DNA of 64,000 nt, taken from NCBI GenBank assembly GCA_965248685.1, contig CBDFKC010000003.1, positions 1,054,001 to 1,118,000 of the forward strand, given 5' to 3'. The notes beneath the pieces are model-generated. The model ran no database searches, was not told the origin of the DNA, and saw nothing but the letters and a program-made list of their open reading frames with translations. Shown in pieces: positions 23,901 through 31,467 of the stretch; the first letter of the stretch is position 1; each line of letters begins with the position of its first letter. A program made the position numbers and the translations under genes. This DNA comes from VYFG01 sp965248685. GTDB taxonomy: Bacteria > Pseudomonadota > Gammaproteobacteria > Arenicellales > Poriferihabitantaceae.

Positions 23901-26750
23901 CTCGGAAATCGAATCGAAACGATTTTTGATGGGGCGGGCGAAGCGGTGGCCACCCGGCAGCACATGTATGAGCACGGAAGGCGCGTCAACACCAACGGCA
24001 CGTTCAACAATTTGATGGATGTGTTCGAATCAACGTCCCAATTCGACGCCAACGGTAACCTCAAATACACGACGGATTATGGAGGCGTCACCGTTGAAAG
24101 CTTCGATTACAACGCAGTCGACGTTGTTACCACGCGATCTCTGCCCGATGATGCGTTTCCCGGAACCACCCCACCCAGGGATAACAATCCGACGGCTGAG
24201 AGCTATTCGTTCACGTATACCTCGGGAGGTTTGATCGATAAGGTGACGGATCCCCGAGGCGCGATCATTACTCATAGTTATGACGGCAGGGGTCAGCTCG
24301 AAAAGATTGAGGCGTCGGGCACGTCGCAACCCGGGCCGGATAAAACAGAATACGTACGGGACGGCGCCGGACGGATTGTTGAAGTATCAGAGAGCAGGGG
24401 TTCGACGCTGTTAAGCCGGGTCAAGCGGCGATACACCTCGTTTGGGGATATCTGGTATGAATCCCAGGATCAGAATTACAGCAGTACATCCACCTCCCAT
24501 GAGGTTACGGCAGATCACACCACCACTGGGCTGCGCAGTCGCCTGGACTACCCTGGTGGTGCCTACAGCATCCACACGCCGCCTAATATTTATGGAAACA
24601 CCGGGGCAGTGAACGACAACCTGTCGGGACATCAGTTTGTCGATTATCGATTTGATGGGCCTTATCTGAGATACGCGCTTTTTGCCAATGGGTTGAGGTG
24701 GGGTTTTGGATACGACTCGGATAAAGAAGTGGTGCAGATTCGAACATTTACCGGTAACGACTTCAATGACGACGACAACATGATTACCGGTACGCACTAT
24801 CATATTAATGAAGTGGGGATGGCAGATGTTGAAACCGATTTAAAGGCAGAAACTTTCTCCACCTTGGAATACGACAGCATGTACCGCCTGGAAGGGAGAA
24901 TTGATGGCTACGAGGTTGACGATCCCACCGATGAGCCGGAAAGTGGCAGGTGGTGGAGCTACGACGCCCGCGGTATACCCAGATTCGTGCAGGGCGGTAC
25001 GGTCCGTGATCGAAATGCGGCCGGTCAGTTGCTGATCAATGTCCAATATGATTCTCAAAGCGTCAGCAATGACGCCGGGCAAATCGGTCAGCGACGACTG
25101 ACGGATTTAACCTGGTCTTCGGGCGTCAGCAACGTCGACGAGCAGTTTGTCTATGATGCAACGGGAAACCTGATCCGGGATGCCTATCAAGGCTACGAGT
25201 ATGACTTTAGGAATCGGTTGGTAAGAGTCACGCCATTCAATCCGTTTCCGGATGATCCTTCTTCGACGGTGAATCCGCCCCAGGATTATGCCTACGACGG
25301 CTTCAACCGATTGATTCGCACCGACGGCTCAACGCTGGTGTGGTGGTTGAATCAATTGATTGAAGAACATGGGGACAGCAACAATTTTCTGCGGCGGTTT
25401 TTTCATTCCGCGGATGATCGCTATGTCGGCTACGAAAGTGATGAAAGTGGTTCGCTCAAGCGCTTCTATGTTCACTCTGCGCGCGATGGATCCGCAGGAT
25501 TTCTCACCGATGCCACCGGCGCTATTGTCGAACGCTATGGCCAGAATGTTTTCGGGCAACCAAGGATCATGGATGAGGACGGTGATGATCAGGATGTCGC
25601 TGATCGGACGGGTCAACCCCTAATCATGCACAATCACTATTACGATCCGAAATCCCGGTTGCACTTTGCGGGACTGAGAGCCTACCACCCGTTTATCGGC
25701 CGCTTTATGCAGAGAGATCCGGGTGGGTCGCTGAAGGATCCATTGGCTCGGGGCAACCCGTACGCCTATGCGGGAAACAATTCTTCCAACCTGCAGGACG
25801 ATGGCCATCTCGCCTGGGCAGCACCGATCGTTGTTGCTCTCCTGTACATATTGGTTACGTTTGTGATCGCGATTATTGAAACTAGCATTGAATACGGGTT
25901 TCACCTTGCCCTGGGCAAAAAGAAACCGTTTCATCCCTTCTATAGCATGTTGCGTAATTTCTCCGTCGGTTATGCAACGAACTGGATCCCGGGCGCATTG
26001 GCAGCACGATTTGGTGTGCGGGGGGGTAGATTAATTGCGATTTTTGCGGTTCATTTGCTGGCGGCCAGTGGGCTGGAGTATGGTATTGAACGTGCTCTGG
26101 GAAGAGATAAGAGCTTTCTGGGGATTCTCGCGGGTAACATCATTGGTGCGCTGCTGTTCGGCCTGGTGCGAATACCTGCAGCGGAACTGCGTCGGCGTGT
26201 GGGTAACTGGCTGTTTATGAAGCGTAACGGCCTGACGCCAGACACGCTGGTCTATCGTTCCCAGCCTCGTGAATTGGGCTATTCTGACCCCTCGCGGTCA
26301 GGGAATATTTTGCTCACGCATCACGGTATGCCAAATGCCTGGGCCGTGGCCAACTGGGATCAAAACTTTCTGCCGCAGTTCTGGCGTTTCATCACACTGG
26401 GCATCAAAAACAAGTTTCAGGGCAAGCGATTTACCGATCCCCCCTCCATCGGGCGTCACGAAAATATTCTGCCGGTACCCATTGAAGCGCGTGGGCTGTT
26501 GATTCGCATGCTGGATAGGGCTGGCCCTGATGCTCCGCCATTGAGTGGTGTAAATGCAACGCCGCCGGGTAGCATGATTTACCTTCCGACGAGCGATCAG
26601 ACGGTGGGTATGATGATTCGACTCAGAGATGTCTTGGACACCAACGGGCGTTTATTTCAGGACAGAAATGCTAGTTATCCAGGGCTGCAGATGTACATGA
26701 CATTCGATGGCCATATCCCCGCACGAATCGTTCATGTCGGGCCACCTTAG
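17970..26750 (+). CDS. Giant RHS/YD-repeat protein with membrane-containing, unrecognised C-terminus
   Basis: The 2926-residue protein has a beta-rich N-terminal third with Ig-like segments, then many YD repeats from about 1350 to 2500 (for example FEYDEADRLVKERRG, YKYDANGNLELEE, YAYDKSGRVIQETRN). The RHS core consensus lies near 2550-2600 (HYYDPKSRLHFAGLRAYHPF, GRFMQRDPGG, NPYAYAGNNSSN). RHS repeats form a shell that encloses a C-terminal toxin. The last 320 residues differ from toxins I know: hydrophobic helices come first (VVALLYILVTFVIAIIE, FAVHLLAASGLEYG, ILAGNIIGALLFGLV), then a soluble end. No secretion signal, VgrG, PAAR or obvious immunity gene is adjacent. Start chosen at the ATG after GGAGG, 14 codons inside the longest frame. 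Confidence 0.88.
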   Translation: MKFRIETITGAALRPAPMATLEKGALQFRLVDASGAAVAGASIQFHLGFGGGQLLIQDPSVTFPSKITSPIVETQTDADGKVDSPEWVLGPEASPNALIVQSDHAIHRQVLHSDISQIRIVFDSPLPADREVLADDDTEVLLRVVDAGRGNKPIPNYPLELEVVSGASTFLINHEAWGHYDIRRTLEDGTLRVDLRPSRRDEIVTLRARSYLHAAAPTDLRLTMRTPTLLSWGGASIPAIGTGSVLEPIRFEVSDSQDMVLSPDDNFVYGPMVHAKEPGGRLELEPPITGGVREVANFMAHSVQPGPYRVELSMPDFPDSNHYFLSGQTNAPHNGQVPATSSLGTLSSGFGTYISATGGGDNDAVHQLQTSVQSGAIQYLGPNATSGPIALNVSVQTPPAAGYPRLVEARFRFKLRLSPYNSTVDDPNAGADFVSGTLSENSTGPGADEVEITIPGNPGPQVAQVFFLSNEFNHDQMVEITAEATMEDLDSNGNLIRYDEDTALLSQVAILRPRMYFSSEQSGDIKPILGEGIRPVTLYNPDGTEQAPDPARKFFVELRCHDVGQEIECFVQNRTRRVKLRQASVTPSHVLYRSDACYLVADDLNHGGDVAPNAPGVEFFRVTQVPEIRAWITDQMPGNNRLPELVTYFTAERPVNILGLCRAGDPASESSPPPPRISFNLPQNLTLVARVDAGSLKATLQGRVWDCLADIGLTPPVEVLIDGTSYSLNGVAETTSFGRPNAWRGDFSAEVPVRFGLQHIEVKVVNAEGVESIRTIAIDVTENNGAIRAPASIKAVAEPQPWVPDMRLPFVHYLYFAGTDANPVPASVLATIESYATYPDPTVLASRALTLTKRAGTAVHYHSSVFMAVRESTSSAVQLLPYPAFGRVGWRANTLPNLAGPMALSSRRNTQDIDFEIEIMDDQGNWVVAERVIAGQKFRLVADTRPDFPDPVIGTSVSIVSSTNARFSGSDRTAYVELERSSAGRFEQARHLGPSFSTVQADHAVLLADYGEAPNTPPDVLVLRLSHHGNIMVGEATGSMDPALLKPALILPQRAEISAGTEMGCEGTTAPVGRLGFLESVVPGSSEVVMVNTGPESRASEDGIAMGHNYRSGSLFDGPFGPGWNGGWQSMLWAPDDLTIKVLRGSGIVITFILNAAGEWESQPGCYAKLEKETAGWLIHWSGGIRETFLKLSSALPDLWVLHRRESATPNPGGLLFGAHGLPLAARDGFGRDRQIRWKPEAGRVVGLGNHAGDLWKFSYHPAGSTEGHEGNLASVRSPVVTHADNPFLQGRMEAYGYDPTKPRHLLGSLQDPAGQAANQTPLVRFEYHADGRIHKQVTPTGEFVFDVASLAPIGFQLTVTDRKSNTQTLDFDTSPGNGLTQLPIGESVTVNGQTLTNLLFYNTQRELEELRQPMGNASYFEYDEQNTDPRARGNLLRSYKTPDPVRSKRVSRTMGITDFDANPLSGDITELSESWLYEPEYQHVISSQDVFGQETISAYDGPHLTQVTMPMVTFRVAGQAPAPRVSAFRWSNYGQMLKSIDENGVVTRMWYFPLNDPFGVNGGTPVSSETVQCGLLATKQVDVSDSSVTRNASLEPVGTITTEYTYDRRGNRTTETTASRTMTTAYNELGEVIQTTGPEGEIVRIHYDHNRRATNRYQHISDLSMPTDFTTTVTPKVIRDHMEYDREGQLTELVIDADGKAIKSTYKYDANGNLELEETPREHDVSDPVAGAVTKFEYDEADRLVKERRGFGTSDEILIRFDYTDNHELLAEIQPGGRVRTSLIDGFGRQIGVEDPEGNRLITLVDDIGRLTHEVVEGSIDGMPGNRGILGEKIYYYDEGGREIGTREKGFQWKPDGSGGYNRTDIGQGARVTARWHDAAGNPTRERSPNNVLIEAKFDGHRNMIRRWDSLGNGEVRVFDEHNQVTQNTVDDALGQTVIAYAYDKSGRVIQETRNGDVSMRSWYDTGSSQRLREDGLGNRIETIFDGAGEAVATRQHMYEHGRRVNTNGTFNNLMDVFESTSQFDANGNLKYTTDYGGVTVESFDYNAVDVVTTRSLPDDAFPGTTPPRDNNPTAESYSFTYTSGGLIDKVTDPRGAIITHSYDGRGQLEKIEASGTSQPGPDKTEYVRDGAGRIVEVSESRGSTLLSRVKRRYTSFGDIWYESQDQNYSSTSTSHEVTADHTTTGLRSRLDYPGGAYSIHTPPNIYGNTGAVNDNLSGHQFVDYRFDGPYLRYALFANGLRWGFGYDSDKEVVQIRTFTGNDFNDDDNMITGTHYHINEVGMADVETDLKAETFSTLEYDSMYRLEGRIDGYEVDDPTDEPESGRWWSYDARGIPRFVQGGTVRDRNAAGQLLINVQYDSQSVSNDAGQIGQRRLTDLTWSSGVSNVDEQFVYDATGNLIRDAYQGYEYDFRNRLVRVTPFNPFPDDPSSTVNPPQDYAYDGFNRLIRTDGSTLVWWLNQLIEEHGDSNNFLRRFFHSADDRYVGYESDESGSLKRFYVHSARDGSAGFLTDATGAIVERYGQNVFGQPRIMDEDGDDQDVADRTGQPLIMHNHYYDPKSRLHFAGLRAYHPFIGRFMQRDPGGSLKDPLARGNPYAYAGNNSSNLQDDGHLAWAAPIVVALLYILVTFVIAIIETSIEYGFHLALGKKKPFHPFYSMLRNFSVGYATNWIPGALAARFGVRGGRLIAIFAVHLLAASGLEYGIERALGRDKSFLGILAGNIIGALLFGLVRIPAAELRRRVGNWLFMKRNGLTPDTLVYRSQPRELGYSDPSRSGNILLTHHGMPNAWAVANWDQNFLPQFWRFITLGIKNKFQGKRFTDPPSIGRHENILPVPIEARGLLIRMLDRAGPDAPPLSGVNATPPGSMIYLPTSDQTVGMMIRLRDVLDTNGRLFQDRNASYPGLQMYMTFDGHIPARIVHVGPP

Positions 26751-27349
26751 TGTTGGAGAACACCATATATATCCATATAATCAACCCAAGCGAAAGTATC
26801 TATATATTTACCCACAAATAGCCAAAACACTACATTAAATTAAGGGTAAATCTCATATTTGACATAAGATCATTTTGCTCACAATCCATTGGTAGTAAGA
26901 CTTGGTAAATGGAGGAGCTCGGGCGACGCAGTAAGCTAAGGCGAGGCATGGGTGGCCCCGATCAAGTCCTACCAGGTCTTTATGCCCTCGGGAAACCATG
27001 CTGCCGCCAGCCACTTTACAATACGTCCAGGTTGCGGTGGTTAATTAAAATACGGCGCAGTTTCAATCGGTAGTGCGGGGTGGTGGTTCCATGTAAGCTT
27101 TCTCGCGTCGTTCGAAGCCGGGGATTTCGGCTTCATGATTGTTACTGCCACCTGTCTTTATCGAGACATTTTCTGTCATTCATTTTAAGCCTGTGAATGT
27201 CCGAAGGTCTGTCAACAACTTTATATTTCACCTGCATAGCAGATTTTCGTCGGGTAATGTGATTAGCCAACGCCTGGGTCTTGTCCAACCTGATGAGCAG
27301 TCGCCCAAAGGCTTCCAGCAGATAAAATACGATGTACTCGTCCAACCTG
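26751..27349. other. Gene-free gap after the RHS gene holding a decayed att copy
   Basis: I find no immunity-type small gene in this 600-base stretch on either strand. The only recognisable content is the interrupted tRNA-derived repeat at 26871-26978. The remainder shows no motif I can support. Confidence 0.4.
26871..26978 (+). repeat. Decayed att-like repeat, copy D, interrupted
   Basis: The left part TGCTCACAATCCATTGGTAG (26877-26896) matches the copy-A core at nearly every base, including its CTCACAA variant. The right part ATCAAGTCCTACCAGG (26963-26978) matches the T-loop and T-stem of copy A. Between them lie about 65 unrelated bases, so a short insertion or rearrangement has split the T-arm. 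The CACCAAA pair is not visible upstream. Confidence 0.5.
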
Positions 27350-28222
27350 TCACCTTGAATCAAGCAGGGAGTTCAGTTCGCTAATGTGTCCCACTCCAAT
27401 CCCACAGCATCCGCCGATCAGCTGAATTCCACTGTCCAGCCAACGTTGGGCATTCTCGCAATATTCTTCCGCAGAAATAGCGGTACCCTGTATCCACCTG
27501 CTGTCATCGCTTTCGAATTTTCCCGTGTGGGCATATACGCCTTTGTAACCCGACCAACTATTACTTAGAACATCCAGCGCGTCATCAATAAACTCAATAT
27601 GGGTGTGCATAATATTAATTAGGGGCACGTCGTAGCTCTTTAGGGATTCGACGGCATCAGCCAAGGTTTCTCCGTTTAGTAGACAAATCACTCCATTGTC
27701 ATCGGACTGACAAGACAGGCCAACCCAGACTGGAAGCCCGGTAGCAGATGTTGCCTCCACCATTGCAGACATTCTGTCAATGTCCACCATCATTTCGAGC
27801 ATGATTAAATTTGCACCTGCATCCATCATAATGCTGGCTTGTTCTCTGGCGCTATTCCCAATCTCTTCCGCTGAGGGTTTGTTTTCGGTCCAGCTCCAGT
27901 AAGACATACCAGCCGCAACCAAAACATGCGGGGTTCCCTGGTTTCTCCGGGCCTGGACTGCCAACTCAACAGCAGATCGGTTCATCGAATCAAATTGATC
28001 AGCCAAACCGGCATCCTCCAGGGCATGTTTGGCAGAACCAAATGAGTTACTGATAACAATTTCGGCTCCACTTGCAATGTAGTGTTCGTGTACCTGCCTG
28101 ACTATGTCGGGATGGCTTATTGTCCCACCACTATTCCAGGAATTTTCTAGCTGGGGTACCTCACGACATTCCACTTCTGTACCAGTGCCGCCGTCAATCA
28201 GAATTGTGTCTCCCCGGTCCAT
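27350..28222 (-). CDS. Homocysteine S-methyltransferase family protein
   Basis: The 290-residue single-domain protein begins ILIDGGTGTEVECREVP and has VISNSFGSAKHAL, GLSCQSD and the C-terminal GGCCGIGVGHI. The lone cysteine plus the CC pair are the zinc ligands of the Hcy-methyltransferase (MmuM/BhmT-like) fold. The family transfers methyl groups from S-methylmethionine, betaine or related donors to homocysteine. Length is normal for the short form. It is monocistronic. The methyl donor cannot be told from sequence alone. Confidence 0.88.
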   Translation of the reverse strand: MDRGDTILIDGGTGTEVECREVPQLENSWNSGGTISHPDIVRQVHEHYIASGAEIVISNSFGSAKHALEDAGLADQFDSMNRSAVELAVQARRNQGTPHVLVAAGMSYWSWTENKPSAEEIGNSAREQASIMMDAGANLIMLEMMVDIDRMSAMVEATSATGLPVWVGLSCQSDDNGVICLLNGETLADAVESLKSYDVPLINIMHTHIEFIDDALDVLSNSWSGYKGVYAHTGKFESDDSRWIQGTAISAEEYCENAQRWLDSGIQLIGGCCGIGVGHISELNSLLDSR

Positions 28223-28386
28223 ACGCTGGAGAAGTTTTTCATAAGTATTGATAGGTCGTTACTAATTTACCGTGTTCGGATAGTAAACTAAATTAAGTAA
28301 ACCGGAACAGATTTAATGAATCCGTTGGTCTTTCATAGGTTTGATGAGATCGTTCCATGCGTAGGTGTCGACGAGTTCGCCCGCTG

Positions 28387-29277
28387 CTATCTCAATTTCA
28401 ATTCGGTTTCAATATCTATTCTTTTGTCAGAGTTTTTGTCAATCAATACAGCACTTAAACGATATGGATTGTTAAGGTTCCCCTTAGAAAATGTAATTGT
28501 TACTGGTAGCTTTCCGTTTCTGAACTCCTCTGCGTCTATGCCTTCGTTCTCAATGTTAGCTAGAACATTTGGACTTGATATAATCGCATTACCTTTGCTA
28601 TCTACTAGTTCCAATTGAAATATTGGATAAACCTTCTGTTCAATTTCTTGCAATCCATCCAGCCCTTCCAATATCAACATCAGAACGCTATCTGAATCTA
28701 TCTCTTCGGAAAACACCACCTGTTTTAGGCTTTCGTTCCATAAATAGATATTCTTATAGTGAATACCGTTTGGTTTTAGGGCTAAGAACCTATTCTCTTC
28801 GATTGTAAAAGGGAGTTCATAAGAAAAAGTGCCATCTCCTTTTTTATCCCAAATTTTGACAAGAACCTTATATTTTTCGTTATTTCTATATGGGAAACCA
28901 GAATCAAAGTATGCACGTAATTGAAGAGGGGAAAGTTCTGTACCACTTTCCAAATGCTCCAACAAATCTGGGTAAGAGAGCACTACATCCTTATCATTTT
29001 TTACGATAGATACTGATAGTCCTGGAAAAACTTTGCCGCCATCCCTGCTCAATCCCCTGATATCATTAAAGATAAAGTTGATTTTTTCTCCAAAAACGAA
29101 GGTGCTTGTATTTTTGGGTTTACCATTTACTTCAATGATAACATCGTCGCTACCGAGTCCATCACCTCTTGAATAAGCACCAGTAATTAAATCTTTGTTT
29201 GTTGACTGATTAACTTCGCAAGCACAAAGAAGCAGCAAAAAAAGTAATGAGGCACTAGTTCGAATAACTCTATTCAT
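28387..29277 (-). CDS. Lipoprotein of unknown function
   Basis: The 296-residue product starts with a lipoprotein signal (MNRVIRTSASLLFLLLLCAC), the lipobox cysteine being Cys20 followed by Glu21. The mature part looks beta-rich and soluble, possibly with two repeated sandwich-like halves. I recognise no family. There is no operon partner: its start is 147 bases from the IS4 element. Confidence 0.65.
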   Translation of the reverse strand: MNRVIRTSASLLFLLLLCACEVNQSTNKDLITGAYSRGDGLGSDDVIIEVNGKPKNTSTFVFGEKINFIFNDIRGLSRDGGKVFPGLSVSIVKNDKDVVLSYPDLLEHLESGTELSPLQLRAYFDSGFPYRNNEKYKVLVKIWDKKGDGTFSYELPFTIEENRFLALKPNGIHYKNIYLWNESLKQVVFSEEIDSDSVLMLILEGLDGLQEIEQKVYPIFQLELVDSKGNAIISSPNVLANIENEGIDAEEFRNGKLPVTITFSKGNLNNPYRLSAVLIDKNSDKRIDIETELKLR

Positions 29278-29424
29278 AAAATTTTATGTGATTGCTAGCA
29301 TACAAGTCTAACCAATTAACCTACCCTTTCCCAACGCTCCTACACTAGCCAGACCAAAACGAAATTTCGCGCGCCCAGTAAAGCCGATTGCTCACTACCA
29401 TATGTCGATTATTCCACAAAGAAT

Positions 29425-30691
29425 CAGTGCTGTCCCACAGTTTACAGTAAACTTGTTTGGGCCTGGTTATAGAATCCAGGCGGCTTAACATTTACTTCCT
29501 GAATCAGTGGTATTAACTCCCGCCGTTCGAAGATATTCAGCTGAAGAATCTTTAGTATTTGTCCGATACTACGATGCATGCAGCTCGTAAACCTCAGGTA
29601 GCTCAGTATCAGATAGGCACAAAGAGCAATCCAGATTTGTGTCATAACCGCATTCTTTGATGTGCCAATAAACGTCTTAATCTTCAGGTTTTGCTTTATC
29701 CATTTGAAGAACATCTCTATCTGCCAACGCGCTTTATAGATGTCTGCAATTGTCTTGGCCGCTAGTTTGAAGTTGTTCGTGAGGAATACGTAGTGTTTGC
29801 CGGTTTCGAGATCGCGGTATCCAATTCGGCGCAATAAAATAGGACATTGATCTGCTTTCGATCCGGTTATTTCAATTGTCTGATCTGACGTCAATCCGGT
29901 TGTTGTTCGCACCTCCCGCCGAGCAGCTACCCGATAACTCGCGTTCCGCTTTTGGCGGGTGACAAACCAGATACCCTTGTTATGTAAGGCATTGTATAGA
30001 CTGTAGTCAGTATAGCCACGGTCAAAAACGATAATGCTCTCTTTTGGCAGGGTTAATTGCTTTGCCATATTCACTTCATGCACTTTACCGTCAGTCACAG
30101 AAACAAACGTAGGCAGGTATCCATCATGATCGATCACTGCGTGCAATTTAATCGCGCCTTTCGTTGCGCGGAACTTAGCCCACGGAAACACGGATAAACA
30201 GAGATCGATCGTGGATGCATCCATTGAGAGCAGTCGATTCTTAAAACGGAATCCATGTCGCGGTGCCCGCGACTGACAACGGTGTAGTAATCGATTGAAC
30301 AATGCTTCGTAAAGCGAACTTGGTTGGTTTTCGTTGACACGCGCTAAAGTGGACCGGCTCACCTTTTGCACTCCAAGGTGATAGAGTTTGGATTGTTGGG
30401 CAGCCATATTGCTTTCAATATCACGCAAACTGGTTCTCCCAGTCAGCTGCGCCAGCATGAGTGAAGTAAACTGTGCCCAACGGCTCATCTTCCGCAACTT
30501 TTGACCTTGATGGTGCTGTTTGGACAAAGATTCAAACTCATGTCTACAGACTAGTTTGAGAAATTGTGATAACACGGTATTATTGTGAGACAAGGCCTAT
30601 TCCTCCTGTGATAAAGCTGTTTTTAGACAACTCAATTTTATCAAAATACAGGGTTATAGGCCTTCTTTCATTTATTTATGGGACAGCACTG
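29425..30691. mobile_element. Complete IS4-family insertion sequence with 9-bp target duplication
   Basis: The element is 1267 bp. Its 13-bp terminal inverted repeats CAGTGCTGTCCCA (29425-29437) and TGGGACAGCACTG (30679-30691) match perfectly. The flanks carry the direct repeat ACAAAGAAT at 29416-29424 and 30692-30700, a 9-bp target-site duplication. The intact ends, duplication and transposase point to a recent, possibly active insertion. Confidence 0.9.
29442..30593 (-). CDS. IS4-family transposase (DUF4372 + DDE domain)
   Basis: The 383-residue transposase has an N-terminal DUF4372 segment (QFLKLVCRHEFESLSKQHH) and a DDE_Tnp_1 catalytic domain. Catalytic candidates are the aspartate in LLSMDASTIDL, the aspartate in IIVFDRGYTDY and the glutamate in YKARWQIEMFFKWIKQ. 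This YREK-like Y-(2)-R-(3)-E-(6)-K pattern defines IS4. The start is TTG at 30593, preceded by AGGAGG at the proper distance. It lies fully within the inverted repeats. Confidence 0.92.
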   Translation of the reverse strand: MSHNNTVLSQFLKLVCRHEFESLSKQHHQGQKLRKMSRWAQFTSLMLAQLTGRTSLRDIESNMAAQQSKLYHLGVQKVSRSTLARVNENQPSSLYEALFNRLLHRCQSRAPRHGFRFKNRLLSMDASTIDLCLSVFPWAKFRATKGAIKLHAVIDHDGYLPTFVSVTDGKVHEVNMAKQLTLPKESIIVFDRGYTDYSLYNALHNKGIWFVTRQKRNASYRVAARREVRTTTGLTSDQTIEITGSKADQCPILLRRIGYRDLETGKHYVFLTNNFKLAAKTIADIYKARWQIEMFFKWIKQNLKIKTFIGTSKNAVMTQIWIALCAYLILSYLRFTSCMHRSIGQILKILQLNIFERRELIPLIQEVNVKPPGFYNQAQTSLL

Positions 30692-30790
30692 ACAAAGAAT
30701 TAAAACGTAGAGTTTGTACATATTGAAGGAAAGGCTAAATATTATACCGGACAGATTGGTTACACATTCAGGGTTCTTGGAAGTTTTTAA

Positions 30791-30868
30791 ATGCCTTGGA
30801 AAGAGGATAACCCGATAGATGAACGAGTAAAGTTTGTAGCCACAATACTAAACCGGGACACCCATTAG
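30791..30868 (+). pseudogene. IS481-like transposase, N-terminal remnant
   Basis: The 25-residue frame MPWKEDNPIDERVKFVATIL matches the start of IS481-type transposases (MPWKE...MDERV-x-FV). It ends in a stop after NRDTH, before the helix-turn-helix. Nothing downstream resembles the rest of the transposase. Confidence 0.5.
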
Positions 30869-30964
30869 CCAGTCTTTCCAAGGTTTTTGGTTTTGTAAAA
30901 TGATCGAACTTTTCGTATCGGACAAATCCAAAGGCCGGGCAGAGAGTCTGAAAACAATTTCGCT

Positions 30965-31308
30965 ATGATTAAGACCATTAAATGGATCGACATGCTTGTC
31001 AAAAAAACGCTGACCGGGTTTTGCGGAATCTTTTTATTATTGATGGGGGTGTTCGCCGTCTACAATGTAGTGATGCGTTACGTCTTTGAGAATCCTCCTG
31101 TTTGGGGAGATTTACTAACCGTATTGAGCAATATCTGGTTAGTCTTTATAGCGTTAGCGCTAACCGTAAGGGACAAAGACCATATTGCACTGGACTTGAT
31201 TTACTCCTGGTTACCAGTAAAGGTGGCCTTTATTGTTCAGCAATTTTGGACATTGGTGATTTTCTGTCTTGGTATTGTTATGAGCATTTACGGGATGGAG
31301 GCAGTTGC
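30965..31308 (+). pseudogene. TRAP transporter small permease (DctQ-like), 3' end destroyed by IS21 insertion
   Basis: The frame encodes about 115 genuine residues with hydrophobic helices (TGFCGIFLLLMGVFAVYNVV, VLSNIWLVFIALALTV, VAFIVQQFWTLVIFC) and the DctQ-type arginine motif VVMRYVFENPPVWGD. At 31309 the sequence enters the left end of the IS21-family element, and the frame continues only through transposon repeats to a stop at 31375. The fourth helix is lost. No DctM or DctP partner is present, so the transporter is dead here. Confidence 0.75.
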
Positions 31309-31467
31309 TGTCAATTTGCACCGCAATGGAGCCACTCAGTTTGCACTTAATGGAGCCACCAAATTTGCACCCTAATGGAGCCACCCTGGTGGCCAGGGTA
31401 TTAGGGTAATTTTTCGGTCTTAAACCTTTCAATAACCGGTACCCTCGCGCCTTTTTGCGAGGCTACC

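Noticed and set aside
26751..27349. Immunity gene for the RHS toxin directly downstream
   Set aside because: The short frames in this gap lack start signals and protein-like composition.
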